The notes under the pieces are model-generated. The model made no database searches, was not told the DNA's origin, and worked only from the letters and a program-made list of their open reading frames with translations. Shown piece after piece: positions 32,198 through 42,110 of a stretch of 52,422 nucleotides of DNA; within the stretch, counting starts at the first letter, position 1, and each line of letters opens with the position of its first letter. The position numbers and the translations under genes are program-made. The stretch comes from Paenibacillus dendritiformis (lineage in GTDB: Bacteria; Bacillota; Bacilli; Paenibacillales; Paenibacillaceae): NCBI RefSeq assembly GCF_015845845.1, contig NZ_LDIG01000298.1, positions 1-52,422 of the forward strand, written 5' to 3'.

Positions 32198-35002
32198 ATG
32201 GCGAAGATGACGCCGATGATGGAGCAATATTTGGCGATTAAGCAGCAGGCGGAGGACGCGATTTTGTTTTTCCGCCTCGGCGATTTCTATGAAATGTTCA
32301 ATGACGACGCGATTGTGGCGGCCAAGGAGCTGGAGATTACGCTCACCGGACGGGGCAATAGCGGGACAGAGGACCGGATACCGATGTGCGGCGTTCCGTA
32401 TCATTCCGCCGACGGTTACATACAGCGGCTGATCGAGAAAGGCTACCGGGTCGCCATCTGCGAGCAGATGGAGGATCCGTCGGCTGCGAAAGGGGTCGTG
32501 CGCCGCGAGATCGTGCGCATCATTACCCCGGGCACGATTATGGAAGGGAAGATGATTGACGAGAAGGCCAATCATTATTTGCTCTGTCTCACGGAGCATG
32601 AAGGCATGTACGCTCTGGCCGCCTGCGATCTGTCGACCGGCGAGGTGACGGCGACCTCCGCCCCCGCCGGCCAGTCCTGGCTGCTGGACGAGCTGAACGT
32701 GTATGCGCCGACGGAGATTATCGGCATGGAACGGGTGCTGGACGAGGCGCGCCCGGTGACGAAGGCATGGAGCAAGCCGGTTCTGTTCACCCCGTGGACG
32801 AAGCGGGATGAGGCGCTCGCCCAGCGGCAATTCGGCGAGGCGGCCTGGATGCGGCTCGATCCGGAGCGCCGCCAGGCGCTGGCTTTGCTGATGTCGTATC
32901 TGGCGGAGACGCAGAAGCGCTCCTTGTCCCAGTTGACGCAGGTGCGGACGTATGAGCCGGATCAATATCTGGTCCTCGATCCGTTCACCCGCCGCAATCT
33001 GGAGCTGACGGAGACGGTGCGCGAGCGGGCGAAGAAGGGCTCGCTGCTGTGGCTGCTCGATCGGACGCAGACGTCGATGGGAGGCCGGCTGCTGCGCCGC
33101 TGGATCGACAAGCCGCTGATGAACAAGCGGGCGATCGAGGCGCGGCTCGAAGCGGTGGATACGCTGTACCATCATATGATCTGGCGCGAGGATATTCGGG
33201 AGCAGCTTCATCAGGTCTACGATCTGGAGCGCCTCGTCAGCCGGATCGCGTTCGGCACGGCGAACGGCCGCGATCTGATCGCGCTGAAGCATTCCCTGGA
33301 GCGCGTGCCCGGCTTGAAGCGGTGCTGCGCGGAGACCGACTCGGCGACGCTGCGCGAGCGGGTGTCCGGCTTGGACGACTGCCAGGATATCGTGGAATGG
33401 ATCGATCGCGCCATCGTCGAGGAGCCGCCCGTCTCGGTTCGCGACGGCGGCATCATCAAGGCGGGCTATGACGCGTATTTGGACAAGCTGCGGGAAGCGA
33501 GCGTGAACGGCAAGCAGTGGATCGCGGAGCTGGAACGCCGCGAGCGGGAAGAGACGGGCATCAAGTCGCTGAAGGTCGGCTACAACAAAGTGTTCGGCTA
33601 TTATATCGAGGTGACCCGATCGAATCTGCAGGCGCTGCCGGAGGGGCGCTACGAGCGGAAGCAGACCTTGGCGAACGCGGAGCGGTTCATTACGGCGGAG
33701 CTGAAGGAGAAGGAAGCGCTCATCCTGGAAGCGGAGGATAAAATGATCGGGCTGGAATACGAGCTGTTCAGCCAGCTTCGCCAGCGCATCGGCGAGCAGA
33801 TCCGGAGGCTGCAGACGCTGGCCGAGGCGATCGCGGAGATCGACGTCTATCAGTCGCTTGCGGCGGTCGCCGCGTCGCATCGCTTCGTCCGTCCGGAGGT
33901 CACCGACGGCTATGATATGCATATCGAAGGCGGTCGTCATCCGGTGGTGGAAGCGGTCATGGAGAGCGGCTCGTTCATGGCGAACGATACCGCGCTCGAG
34001 GAGCAGGCCGCCGGCATGCTGCTCATTACCGGTCCGAACATGGCCGGGAAGAGCACCTATATGCGCCAGGTCGCGCTGATGTCGATTTTGACCCAGATGG
34101 GCTCCTTCGTCCCGGCCGACCGGGCCGTCATGCCGATCGTCGATCGGATCTTCACCCGCATCGGCGCCGCGGATGATCTGATCGGCGGACAGAGCACCTT
34201 CATGGTGGAGATGATGGATATCCAGGTGATGACCGCGAAGGCGACGCGCCGGAGTCTGGTCATTATCGACGAGCTCGGGCGGGGAACGTCGACGAGCGAA
34301 GGGATGTCGATTGCGCAAGCCGTGATCGAGTTCGTCCACGACGAGATCGGCTGCAAGGCGCTCGTATCGACCCATTTCCACGAGCTGGCCCATCTGGAGG
34401 AACGGCTCGGCGGACTGCGGAACGTCTGCATGGCGGTTCAGGAGAGCGGGAATCAGGTGACCTTCCTGCGGAAGCTGATTCCGGGAGCGGCGAGCACCAG
34501 CTACGGCATCTACTGCGCGAAGCTGGCCGGGCTGCCGGATTCGATTATCCGCCGCTCCTATGATCTGTTGAAAACCTATGAGACGGGCGCGCTGCGGGAG
34601 ACTGGCGCGGAACCCGCTCCGGGTGACAACGGCAGTGCGGTTCCTGTGCGGCAGGAACGGCAGCCGGATCGGGTGCGGGAGCAGGCCGAGCCGGCGGCGG
34701 CAGCAGAGGAGGGCCTGGCCGAGGGCCTGGCTGCGGAGCCGACGCCGGCAACGGAAGCGGGATCGGCCGCAAGCGGGGCCGTTGAGCAGCTGTCGCTGTT
34801 CGGCTGGGAGGAATCCGCTGCTTCTGCTGCCCCAGCCGCTCACGCCGCTCCGCCCGCGAAGGAGGAGCAGCGGCGGAACCGGGAGGCCGACGAGCTGATC
34901 GCCGAGCTGCGGGAGGTCGACGTGCTCTCGCTCACGCCGCTCGAGGCGATGAACGCCTTGCACGCGTTCATGAAGCGGGCGCGCGGGCTGAAGAACGAAT
35001 AA
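32198..35002 (+). CDS. mutS: DNA mismatch repair protein MutS
   Basis: Mismatch sensor of 934 residues, longer than the usual 850-880. Domain I has the mismatch-reading Phe30 and Glu32 in FYE; the connector, lever and clamp follow; the ATPase has Walker A GPNMAGKST (612-620) and the DELGRGTSTSEG Walker B/D-loop. Between ATPase and the C-terminal helix-turn-helix a long Ala/Glu/Pro-rich linker (about 795-900) contains QLSLF (864-868), which fits the beta-clamp-binding motif used by B. subtilis MutS. GGAGGG precedes the ATG. mutL follows after 13 bases: one operon. Confidence 0.96.
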   Translation: MAKMTPMMEQYLAIKQQAEDAILFFRLGDFYEMFNDDAIVAAKELEITLTGRGNSGTEDRIPMCGVPYHSADGYIQRLIEKGYRVAICEQMEDPSAAKGVVRREIVRIITPGTIMEGKMIDEKANHYLLCLTEHEGMYALAACDLSTGEVTATSAPAGQSWLLDELNVYAPTEIIGMERVLDEARPVTKAWSKPVLFTPWTKRDEALAQRQFGEAAWMRLDPERRQALALLMSYLAETQKRSLSQLTQVRTYEPDQYLVLDPFTRRNLELTETVRERAKKGSLLWLLDRTQTSMGGRLLRRWIDKPLMNKRAIEARLEAVDTLYHHMIWREDIREQLHQVYDLERLVSRIAFGTANGRDLIALKHSLERVPGLKRCCAETDSATLRERVSGLDDCQDIVEWIDRAIVEEPPVSVRDGGIIKAGYDAYLDKLREASVNGKQWIAELERREREETGIKSLKVGYNKVFGYYIEVTRSNLQALPEGRYERKQTLANAERFITAELKEKEALILEAEDKMIGLEYELFSQLRQRIGEQIRRLQTLAEAIAEIDVYQSLAAVAASHRFVRPEVTDGYDMHIEGGRHPVVEAVMESGSFMANDTALEEQAAGMLLITGPNMAGKSTYMRQVALMSILTQMGSFVPADRAVMPIVDRIFTRIGAADDLIGGQSTFMVEMMDIQVMTAKATRRSLVIIDELGRGTSTSEGMSIAQAVIEFVHDEIGCKALVSTHFHELAHLEERLGGLRNVCMAVQESGNQVTFLRKLIPGAASTSYGIYCAKLAGLPDSIIRRSYDLLKTYETGALRETGAEPAPGDNGSAVPVRQERQPDRVREQAEPAAAAEEGLAEGLAAEPTPATEAGSAASGAVEQLSLFGWEESAASAAPAAHAAPPAKEEQRRNREADELIAELREVDVLSLTPLEAMNALHAFMKRARGLKNE

Positions 35003-35015
35003 GGGGGAATCCGAG

Positions 35016-37157
35016 ATGGCCGTCATTCATATATTGGACGAGCATATCGCCAATCAGATCGCGGCTGGGGAGGTCGTGGAACGGCCTTCCTCCGTCGTCA
35101 AGGAATTGGTGGAAAATTCGATCGACGCCGGGAGCACCCGGATAGACGTGACCGTCGAGGAGGGCGGGCTCCAGTTGATCCGGGTCAAGGACAACGGATC
35201 CGGCATCGGGGAAGACGATGTGGAGAACGCCTTCCAGCGCCACGCCACCAGCAAGATCGCTTCCGGCAAAGATCTGTTCGCGATCCGCAGCCTTGGCTTC
35301 CGCGGAGAGGCATTGCCCAGCATCGCCGCCGTGGCGCGGGTGGAGCTCACCAGCTCCGCGGATGACAGCGGCCTCGGGCGGAAGCTGACGATAGAAGGAG
35401 GAACCGTAAAAACGTCCGAGCCGGCGCAGTCGATGCAGGGGACGGATATCGCCGTCCGCGATTTGTTCTTCAATACGCCGGCCCGCTTGAAGTATATGAA
35501 GACGGTGCAGACCGAGCTCGGCCATATCTCCGACTACATATACCGTCTGGCGCTCGCTTATCCGCAGATTGCGTTCACGCTGAAGCATAATGACAATCTG
35601 CTGCTGCAGACGATCGGCAATGGCGATTTGCAGCAGGTGATCGCCGCGGTCTACGGCGTGCAGACGGCGAAGAGCATGCTGCCGGTGGAGGCGGAGCAGC
35701 TGGATTACAAGCTGGAGGGATATATCGGGAAGCCGGAGCTGACCCGCTCGAACCGCAACGCGATGTCCTGGTTCGTGAACGGGCGCTATGTGCGGAGCTT
35801 CGCCTTGAACCAGGCGGTGCTGAAGGCGTACCATACGCTGCTGCCGATCAATCGCTTCCCGATGATCGTCCTCCATGCGCGGATGCACCCGACGCTGGTC
35901 GATGTCAATGTGCATCCGGCGAAGCTGGAGGTCCGCTTCAGCAAGGAGCCGGAGCTGTGCGAATTCATCGCCTCCACGCTGCGGGAGATCCTGCTGCAGC
36001 AGGCGCTCATCCCGCAAGCGGCGCCGGACAAGGCGAAGGTGCGCACCTATGTCGAGCAGACGGAATGGCAGTGGGCTGCCGCATCGCTGGCCGGGGGCCG
36101 TGACGAGCCACGGCTCAAGCCGATGGGCGCGCTCGTTCCGTCGGCGGAGCCGGAGCTGCCGCCGCTGCCGCCTGAGAGCGAAGCGCCCGCCCCGGCTGCG
36201 GAACCGGACGGTTATGAGTCTGCCCGCGCCGCCGTGAAGCCTGCAGATGGCGCGCAGGGGAGCTCCGGCGCGGCGGCCGTGCCGCCGGAGAGCGGTCAGG
36301 CGCCCGTGCGTGAGGGGGATTATGGCCCCCAGGATGCGGCGCCAGCGGAGAAGCGGGCGCCTGAGCCGGCTGCCGGGCTAATGCGGGAACCGGAAGCGGT
36401 CCGCGAGCTCCGCGGAAGCTATGCCGGCACGAACGGCGGCTCGCGATCCGGTTCCGCCGCGCCGGGGCAAGCGCCGGACCGGGCTCCGAACCGGACGCCG
36501 TTCGGCTCCCGCCCGTCGGGCGTCCAGGCGGCATGGCAAGCCGGCGCAGGCAAGCCGGCAGAGGCGGAGCTGCCGCCGTTCCCGGCCGTCGAGCTTATCG
36601 GTCAATTGCACGGAACGTATCTTATCGCATCCAATGCGGAGGGGCTGTATCTGGTCGATCAGCATGCCGCCCACGAACGCATCAATTATGAATATTATTA
36701 CGAACGCTTCGGACATCCCGAGGAGGCGTCGCAGGAGCTGCTGCTGCCGTTGACGCTGGAGTTCACGACGGCGGAGGCCGCGCGCATCCGGGATCGGATG
36801 CACCTGCTGGAGCAGGCCGGCATCCGGCTGGAGCCGTTCGGGGGGCAGACCTTCCTCGTCCGGTCGTATCCGCACTGGTTCCCGAACGGAGAGGAAGCCG
36901 ATCTGGTGCGGGAGATGACGGATTGGGTGCTGCGCGAGAAAGTGCCGGATGTCGCCAAGCTGAGAGAGGCCTCGGCGATTATGTGCTCGTGCAAAGCTTC
37001 GATCAAGGCGAACCAGCGCTTGACCGATGCGGAAGCGGAAACGCTGCTGGCCCGGCTGGCCGCATGCCGCCAGCCGTATACTTGCCCGCACGGGCGCCCG
37101 ATCGTCGTCAAATTCACGACCTATGATTTAGAGAAAATGTTCAAGCGGGTCATGTAA
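35016..37157 (+). CDS. mutL: DNA mismatch repair protein MutL (endonuclease type)
   Basis: A 713-residue protein: N-terminal GHKL ATPase with ENSIDAG, DNGSGI and RGEALPSIAAVA, then an unusually long Pro/Ala/Gly-rich linker (about 345-520), then the C-terminal dimerisation and endonuclease domain with DQHAAHERINYE near 548-559, matching DQHA(X)2E(X)4E, and CPHGRP near the end, which helps bind the metals. It nicks the nascent strand after MutS finds a mismatch. The presence of the nuclease motif fits organisms that lack MutH. Follows mutS by 13 bases. The linker is about twice as long as in B. subtilis by appearance. Confidence 0.96.
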   Translation: MAVIHILDEHIANQIAAGEVVERPSSVVKELVENSIDAGSTRIDVTVEEGGLQLIRVKDNGSGIGEDDVENAFQRHATSKIASGKDLFAIRSLGFRGEALPSIAAVARVELTSSADDSGLGRKLTIEGGTVKTSEPAQSMQGTDIAVRDLFFNTPARLKYMKTVQTELGHISDYIYRLALAYPQIAFTLKHNDNLLLQTIGNGDLQQVIAAVYGVQTAKSMLPVEAEQLDYKLEGYIGKPELTRSNRNAMSWFVNGRYVRSFALNQAVLKAYHTLLPINRFPMIVLHARMHPTLVDVNVHPAKLEVRFSKEPELCEFIASTLREILLQQALIPQAAPDKAKVRTYVEQTEWQWAAASLAGGRDEPRLKPMGALVPSAEPELPPLPPESEAPAPAAEPDGYESARAAVKPADGAQGSSGAAAVPPESGQAPVREGDYGPQDAAPAEKRAPEPAAGLMREPEAVRELRGSYAGTNGGSRSGSAAPGQAPDRAPNRTPFGSRPSGVQAAWQAGAGKPAEAELPPFPAVELIGQLHGTYLIASNAEGLYLVDQHAAHERINYEYYYERFGHPEEASQELLLPLTLEFTTAEAARIRDRMHLLEQAGIRLEPFGGQTFLVRSYPHWFPNGEEADLVREMTDWVLREKVPDVAKLREASAIMCSCKASIKANQRLTDAEAETLLARLAACRQPYTCPHGRPIVVKFTTYDLEKMFKRVM

Positions 37158-37172
37158 TGCGGGTGCCGCATT
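37156..37172 (+). terminator. Hairpin over the mutL stop codon
   Basis: AATGCGG and CCGCATT pair perfectly (37156-37162, 37166-37172) around GTG; TGTGTTTCCCTTT follows. A weak terminator or attenuating hairpin between mutL and the methyltransferase gene. Confidence 0.4.
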
Positions 37173-37213
37173 TGTGTTTCCCTTTCTGAAGCGTATATAA
37201 TGAGGAGGAGCTC

Positions 37214-38008
37214 ATGATTGTAACTACGGGGGACAAGACCTCCCCGCATATAAGGGAACGCGCCCGGAAGATGGCCGAAATGTTCGGCCACCGGTTCGTC
37301 GAGCGCCAGAAATGTACGCTGCCCGCTCTGCGGAACCGGTACGGGGACGATGAATTTGTCGTATACCGGAATAAAGATGTACGCTACACAAAGCTGGGAG
37401 TTACCGAACTGATCTACCACCCCAGCATGGCCTATGTCCGCATCAAGCGGCTGCTGGCCGGCGAAGGGGACACGATGATTACGGCCAGCCGCGCCCAACC
37501 GGGCGATGAGGTGCTGGATTGCACGGCCGGACTTGGGTCCGATGCGCTCGTCTTCTCCCATGTCGTTGGCGAAGCGGGCCGCGTGACGGCTCTGGAGAGC
37601 GAGCAGGCGCTTTTTACCCTGCTGCATGAAGGGCTTCTCTTGTATGAGAGCAGCATTGAATCCGTCAATGAAGCGATGCGCCGCATCGAACTGAAGCAGG
37701 CCGATCATGGGGAGTGGCTGCGCGGCCTTCCCGACGGTTCGGTGGACATCGTCTATTTCGATCCGATGTTCCGCGAACCGGTGAAGGAATCGGCATCGAT
37801 CGACCCGCTGCGCGCCCTGGCCAATCCGGGAGCGGTGCAGCCGGAAACGATTCGCGAAGCTTGCCGCGTGGCCAGGAAAACGGTCGTCATGAAGGAATTG
37901 CGGGGCAGCGAGGAATTCGGACGGCTCGGATTCGAACGGATCGTGCATACCGGGACGAAATTAGCATATGGAGTGATTGACATTGCCGGCAACAACGTCG
38001 CCAACTAG
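37214..38008 (+). CDS. RsmJ-like class I SAM-dependent methyltransferase
   Basis: A 264-residue methyltransferase with motif I DCTAGLGSDALVFSHVVG, the acidic end of strand 2 VTALESEQALFTLLHEGL, and motif IV YFDPMFREP. This set resembles the RsmJ (16S rRNA G1516 methyltransferase) family, whose typical blocks are TAGLGRDA and DPMFP, though direct function in this organism is inferred. GAGGAGG lies 5 bases before the ATG. Its last 32 bases overlap the start of miaA, so an rRNA and a tRNA modification enzyme appear coupled, followed by hfq. Confidence 0.85.
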   Translation: MIVTTGDKTSPHIRERARKMAEMFGHRFVERQKCTLPALRNRYGDDEFVVYRNKDVRYTKLGVTELIYHPSMAYVRIKRLLAGEGDTMITASRAQPGDEVLDCTAGLGSDALVFSHVVGEAGRVTALESEQALFTLLHEGLLLYESSIESVNEAMRRIELKQADHGEWLRGLPDGSVDIVYFDPMFREPVKESASIDPLRALANPGAVQPETIREACRVARKTVVMKELRGSEEFGRLGFERIVHTGTKLAYGVIDIAGNNVAN

Positions 38009-38939
38009 GCCGAGGCTGCTCGTGCTCGTCGGCCCTACGGCAGTTGGCAAGACGAAGCTGAGTCTGGATGTGGCTCATGCCTTCGAGTGCGAGATTATTT
38101 CCGGCGACAGCATGCAGGTGTACCGCGGGATGGATATCGGCACCGCGAAGCTTCCGCCGGACGAGAGAAGGGGGATACCTCATCATCTGCTGGATATCCA
38201 TGAGCCCGATTATGCCTTCTCTGTCGCCGAGTTCCAGGAACGATGCCGTCAACTGATTGACGATATCACCGCGCGGGATCGGCTGCCGTTCATTGTCGGA
38301 GGGACCGGCTTGTATGTGGAATCGGTCTGCTACAGCTTCGAGTTCAGCGATGCCGGTTCGGATGAGGCTTTTCGCCAGGAGATGAAGGAATTTGCGCTTG
38401 CCCATGGCCCCGAGGCGCTGCACGCCAAGCTGCAGGCTGTGGACCCGGTAACGGCGAATCGGCTGCACCCGAATGATCAGCGGCGGGTCGTGCGGGCATT
38501 GGAGATTTACCATCTGACCGGGCAGACGATATCGTCGCAGCTGGCAGGCCAACAGAAGGCTTCTCCGTACAACCTGTGCTTAATCGGTTTGACAATGGAC
38601 CGGCAGATGCTATATAAACGTATTGAGGATCGAATCGACGTCATGCTCCGGGACGGACTGATTGAGGAAGTGCGCCGCTTGCTGGACGCAGGCTACTCGC
38701 GTCAGCTCGTCTCCATGCAGGGGCTGGGGTATAAGGAAATCGCTGCGTATTTGGAGAATGACATGTCGCTGGAGGCCGCTGTCGAACGGTTGAAGCGCGA
38801 TACGCGGCGTTTTGCGAAGCGTCAGCTCTCCTGGTTCCGCCGCATGCAGGATATTGAATGGGTGGATGTAAGCGAACCGGAGCGGGCGGACGAACATTTC
38901 GATCGAATTTGTAAAATCATAGCAGGAAAGTTTCGGTAA
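37977..38939 (+). CDS. miaA: tRNA dimethylallyltransferase
   Basis: Adds an isopentenyl group to N6 of A37 in tRNAs that read codons starting with U, improving decoding. The product of about 320 residues has the P-loop [26 protein letters not shown], the HHLLDI block, GGTGLYVES and the Q-rich zone around the tRNA-binding R residues ([11 protein letters not shown]). TTG at 37977 or TTG at 37983 are both possible starts; GGAG at 37970 suits the latter better. It overlaps the upstream methyltransferase gene and is followed by hfq, the order found in Bacillales. Confidence 0.94.
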   Translation: MTLPATTSPTRPRLLVLVGPTAVGKTKLSLDVAHAFECEIISGDSMQVYRGMDIGTAKLPPDERRGIPHHLLDIHEPDYAFSVAEFQERCRQLIDDITARDRLPFIVGGTGLYVESVCYSFEFSDAGSDEAFRQEMKEFALAHGPEALHAKLQAVDPVTANRLHPNDQRRVVRALEIYHLTGQTISSQLAGQQKASPYNLCLIGLTMDRQMLYKRIEDRIDVMLRDGLIEEVRRLLDAGYSRQLVSMQGLGYKEIAAYLENDMSLEAAVERLKRDTRRFAKRQLSWFRRMQDIEWVDVSEPERADEHFDRICKIIAGKFR

Positions 38940-38942
38940 GAG

Positions 38943-38959
38943 GTTGAATATATTTCAAC
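38943..38959. promoter_or_regulatory. Palindrome between miaA and hfq
   Basis: GTTGAA-TATAT-TTCAAC is a perfect 17-base inverted repeat in the 49-base miaA-hfq gap, with AGGTTG/CAACCT able to extend it. It could fold as a small hairpin in the transcript or be an operator. Confidence 0.4.
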
Positions 38960-38988
38960 ACAACCTTATGATTATGGGGGTACGGACG

Positions 38989-39231
38989 ATGAATAAATCT
39001 ATTAATATCCAGGACACGTTTTTGAACCAATTGCGCAAGGAGAGCATCCCGGTGACGGTGTATTTAACGAACGGGTTCCAGATTCGCGGGGTTATCCGCG
39101 CATTTGACAACTTTACCATCGTCATAGACAGCGACGGCCGCCAGCAAATGGTGTATAAGCACGCCATTTCCACGTTCACGCCGCAGCGTAACGTATCCCT
39201 GATGCAGGATCATCAGAACGACACGCAATAA
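38989..39231 (+). CDS. hfq: RNA chaperone Hfq
   Basis: An 80-residue Sm-like protein forming a hexameric ring that binds sRNAs and A-rich mRNA tails. Sm1 is [22 protein letters not shown] and Sm2 is [11 protein letters not shown] with the family signature YKHA. ATG at 38989 has GGGGGT seven bases upstream and gives the standard N-terminus [18 protein letters not shown]. The frame is open further upstream to 38944 but that stretch contains the palindrome. A terminator follows. Last gene of the methyltransferase-miaA-hfq operon. Confidence 0.95.
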   Translation: MNKSINIQDTFLNQLRKESIPVTVYLTNGFQIRGVIRAFDNFTIVIDSDGRQQMVYKHAISTFTPQRNVSLMQDHQNDTQ

Positions 39232-39305
39232 GCTTCAACGGGGGCCGAAGGGAAGCGATGCAACTTTTCGCCCCTGTTTTGCGTCTAATGGTATAGTCCG
39301 CTGCC

Positions 39306-39332
39306 GAACAACCCTGAAGGGTTGTTCTTTTC
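39306..39332 (+). terminator. Rho-independent terminator downstream of hfq
   Basis: GAACAACCCT and AGGGTTGTTC pair perfectly (39306-39315, 39318-39327), followed by TTTTC. Confidence 0.8.
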
Positions 39333-39425
39333 ATTCAACGTCCCATCAGGTGCTGGATAGCATGCAAATCGTAGGAGATAGAGTAGAGGGAACTCATTTC
39401 TGTGAACAAAAGGGAGTCGGTTATA

Positions 39426-42035
39426 ATGACGAGAGAGAAGCAACCTCCCCAGCGTACACGCACGCGCACACCGGTGCCGACCAAGGGGAAAGGGAAGGGG
39501 AAACCTCCCAAGAAACGCGGCAAATGGAGTTGGCGCAAAACCTTTTGGCTGTCGTTCTTTATGGCTGCGTTTGCCGCCTTTATCGCGGTGGGCGGTTATC
39601 TGTTCATCTTGCTGAACGGCGAGCGTCTGATGCGCGAGTACAAGGACGCCGACATGTTCGAGATGGCTGAAATCTCCACCGTATATGACAGCAATAATAA
39701 TGTTATCGCCCATCTGGGCAAAGGAATTGAGCATCGGGAGATTGCCGAGCCGGAAGATATTCCGCAGCGCGTCCGCGATGCGTTCATCGCGACGGAGGAT
39801 CGGCGCTTCAATGAGCACCGCGGGGTCGACCTGTGGTCCATCGGCCGCGCCATGGTGAAGGATATCGTGTCGCGAAGCTTGGCCGAGGGCGGCAGCACCA
39901 TTACCCAGCAGCTGGCGAAGAACATGTTCTTGACCAGCGACAAGACCATCTTCCGGAAAGCGACCGAGGTATCCATCGCGCTGGCGTTGGAGAACCATTT
40001 TACGAAAGACGAAATTTTAACGATGTATTTGAACCGTATTTTCTTCGGAAAACGGGCCTACGGCATTATCGCCGCATCGAAAACTTACTTCGGCACGGAG
40101 GATCTCAATAAGCTTGAATTGTGGCAGATCGCCACGCTGGCTGCCATTCCGAAGGCGCCGACCCATTACAACCCGATTAATAATCCGGAGCGCTCGAAGG
40201 AGCGGCGCCAGGTCGTGCTCCAGTTGATGTATGAGCAGGGCTATATTACGGCGCAGGAGCGGGACGAAGCGGCCGCGGTCGATTACGTGCCGGTAGAGAC
40301 CAAGGATGAAGGGGCCGCCAACAATAATAGTGAAGAACCGTATTATTCTTATCTGGATTATATGGTAGAGGAAATCGTGGAACGGACCGGTCTTACCGAA
40401 GACCAGTTGTTCCGCGGCGGGTACCAGATCTATACGACTTTGGACTCGAATGCGCAGCGCATTATGTACGACGCCTTCAATAATGACGAGATGTTCGAGA
40501 AGAGCAAGGACGAGACGAAGGTGCAGGGCGCGATGGTCATTACGGATCATAAGACCGGCGCTATCCTGGCGATGATGGGCGGGCGAGACTATGCCCGCAA
40601 AGGATTGAACCGGGCGACCATCAAGCGGCAGCCGGGCTCGGCCTTCAAGCCGATCGTGTCCTACGCTCCGGCGCTGGAGACCGGCAAATGGTTCCCGTGG
40701 TCGAAGCTGAGCAATGAGAAGCAATGCTTCAACGGATACTGTCCGACCAACCTGGGCGGCTATACGACCAGCGTCGATATGAAGGAAGCGGTCAGACGCT
40801 CGATCAATATTCCGGCCGTCTGGCTGCTGAATGAGATCAAATTGAAGACCGGTTTTGAATTTGCCAAGAGCTTGGGCATCCCGTTAACGAATGACGATTT
40901 GAACCTGTCGATCGCTTTGGGCGGGATGACGCACGGCGTGACGCCAATTGACATGTCCACCGCTTATAATGCTTTCGCCAATGGAGGCAATTATTATCCT
41001 TCTTACGCTGTGGCGAAGATTGTGGACCGCAAGGGGCATGATTATTTCACGTATCATGTGCCGAAGCCGGTGAAGGTCATGAGCGAGCAGACCGCTTATT
41101 ATATGACGGAGATGCTTACGGATGTCGTGAATAGCGGCACCGGCACCCAGGCGCAGATCAGCGGCCGCCAGGTAGCGGGCAAGACCGGCACGACGCAGCA
41201 TTCGGTTCCGGGCTATGACGGGCCGGGCGACCGGGATGCGTGGTTCGTCGGCTATACGCCGGAATGGACGGCCGCGGTATGGATGGGATATGACAAGACG
41301 GACCGCGATCATGTGCTGCATGAGAGCAGCCGGGTGCCTTCGCGCATGTTCAGCGAAGTGGTGGGCAAGGCGCTGAAGGATCGGAAGTCCGGTTCCTTCA
41401 ACAAGCCGGAACATGTCGAGAAGCAGCCTGAACCGGTGCAAAAGGTTAGCGGCTTGGCCGCTTCCTACTCGGAAGCGACGAAGACCGTGTCGCTGAGCTG
41501 GCAGCCGGTGCAGGGCGAGAATATCGTCTACAATTTGTACCGGAAGTCTTCGGCCGAGCAGGATTATACGAAATTGCTGGGCGGACTGAAGGTAACGAAT
41601 GCGGAAGATATCGGCGTATTTGCCGGCGAGACGTATTCGTATGTGGTGACGGCGGTAAGCGGAGACGAGGAATCGGCTCGTTCCAACGTCGCCACGGTCA
41701 AGATCGAGGAAGAAGAGATCCAGATACCGGAGCCGCCAGAAACGCCGGAGCCGCCGACTGTGGATCCTCCGGATCCGGGGGAAGACCCGGACGGATCGGT
41801 TGAACCGTTTCCTCCTGACTCCGACGGTTCCGATTCGTCCGGAGGCTGGGATGATACGGGCACGGTGCCTGGAACCGTGGTGCCGGATCAGCCGGAGCCG
41901 CCGACTCCGCCGGATCAGACGGACAGCTTCGAGGATCCGGATCCGGGACAGGATCAGGCCGTTCCGGGCAACAATGGAGAGGGCAACGGCCATGGCTTTG
42001 GCCGTAACGGAAATAACGGCAACGGAAATGGTTAA
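39426..42035 (+). CDS. Class A penicillin-binding protein 1A with FN3 domain
   Basis: Bifunctional peptidoglycan synthase of 869 residues. A basic cytoplasmic lead (1-36), one membrane helix (about 37-61), the glycosyltransferase domain with catalytic E124 in TEDRRFNEHRG, then the transpeptidase with active-site S405 in SAFK, the SIN motif and K586 in KTGTTQ. A fibronectin type III domain (about 671-762) and a disordered Pro/Asp/Gly/Asn-rich tail (763-869) end the protein, outside the membrane. Layout is that of PonA/PBP1 of Bacillus, but recU is not adjacent, so I give no symbol. ATG at 39426 follows AAAGGGAG; the open frame starts at GTG 39402. Confidence 0.92.
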   Translation: MTREKQPPQRTRTRTPVPTKGKGKGKPPKKRGKWSWRKTFWLSFFMAAFAAFIAVGGYLFILLNGERLMREYKDADMFEMAEISTVYDSNNNVIAHLGKGIEHREIAEPEDIPQRVRDAFIATEDRRFNEHRGVDLWSIGRAMVKDIVSRSLAEGGSTITQQLAKNMFLTSDKTIFRKATEVSIALALENHFTKDEILTMYLNRIFFGKRAYGIIAASKTYFGTEDLNKLELWQIATLAAIPKAPTHYNPINNPERSKERRQVVLQLMYEQGYITAQERDEAAAVDYVPVETKDEGAANNNSEEPYYSYLDYMVEEIVERTGLTEDQLFRGGYQIYTTLDSNAQRIMYDAFNNDEMFEKSKDETKVQGAMVITDHKTGAILAMMGGRDYARKGLNRATIKRQPGSAFKPIVSYAPALETGKWFPWSKLSNEKQCFNGYCPTNLGGYTTSVDMKEAVRRSINIPAVWLLNEIKLKTGFEFAKSLGIPLTNDDLNLSIALGGMTHGVTPIDMSTAYNAFANGGNYYPSYAVAKIVDRKGHDYFTYHVPKPVKVMSEQTAYYMTEMLTDVVNSGTGTQAQISGRQVAGKTGTTQHSVPGYDGPGDRDAWFVGYTPEWTAAVWMGYDKTDRDHVLHESSRVPSRMFSEVVGKALKDRKSGSFNKPEHVEKQPEPVQKVSGLAASYSEATKTVSLSWQPVQGENIVYNLYRKSSAEQDYTKLLGGLKVTNAEDIGVFAGETYSYVVTAVSGDEESARSNVATVKIEEEEIQIPEPPETPEPPTVDPPDPGEDPDGSVEPFPPDSDGSDSSGGWDDTGTVPGTVVPDQPEPPTPPDQTDSFEDPDPGQDQAVPGNNGEGNGHGFGRNGNNGNGNG

Positions 42036-42056
42036 TGCCTGTTTACGCATCAGAGG

Positions 42057-42089
42057 AAGCGCGCAATATGAATTGCGCGCTTTTCTTTT
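42057..42089 (+). terminator. Rho-independent terminator of the PBP gene
   Basis: AAGCGCGCAAT (42057-42067) and ATTGCGCGCTT (42072-42082) pair perfectly around a 4-base loop; TTCTTTT follows. Confidence 0.88.
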
Positions 42090-42110
42090 GAACGGGAGGA
42101 GAGGGTAGCC

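Noticed and set aside
32195-35026. 943-codon minus-strand frame antisense to mutS
   Set aside because: A shadow of the GC-rich mutS codons; its translation is low-complexity Arg/Leu/His-rich and matches no family.
37172-37201. Promoter TTGTGT-18-TATAAT before the RsmJ-like gene
   Set aside because: The predicted transcript would start inside or after the ribosome binding site at 37202-37208.
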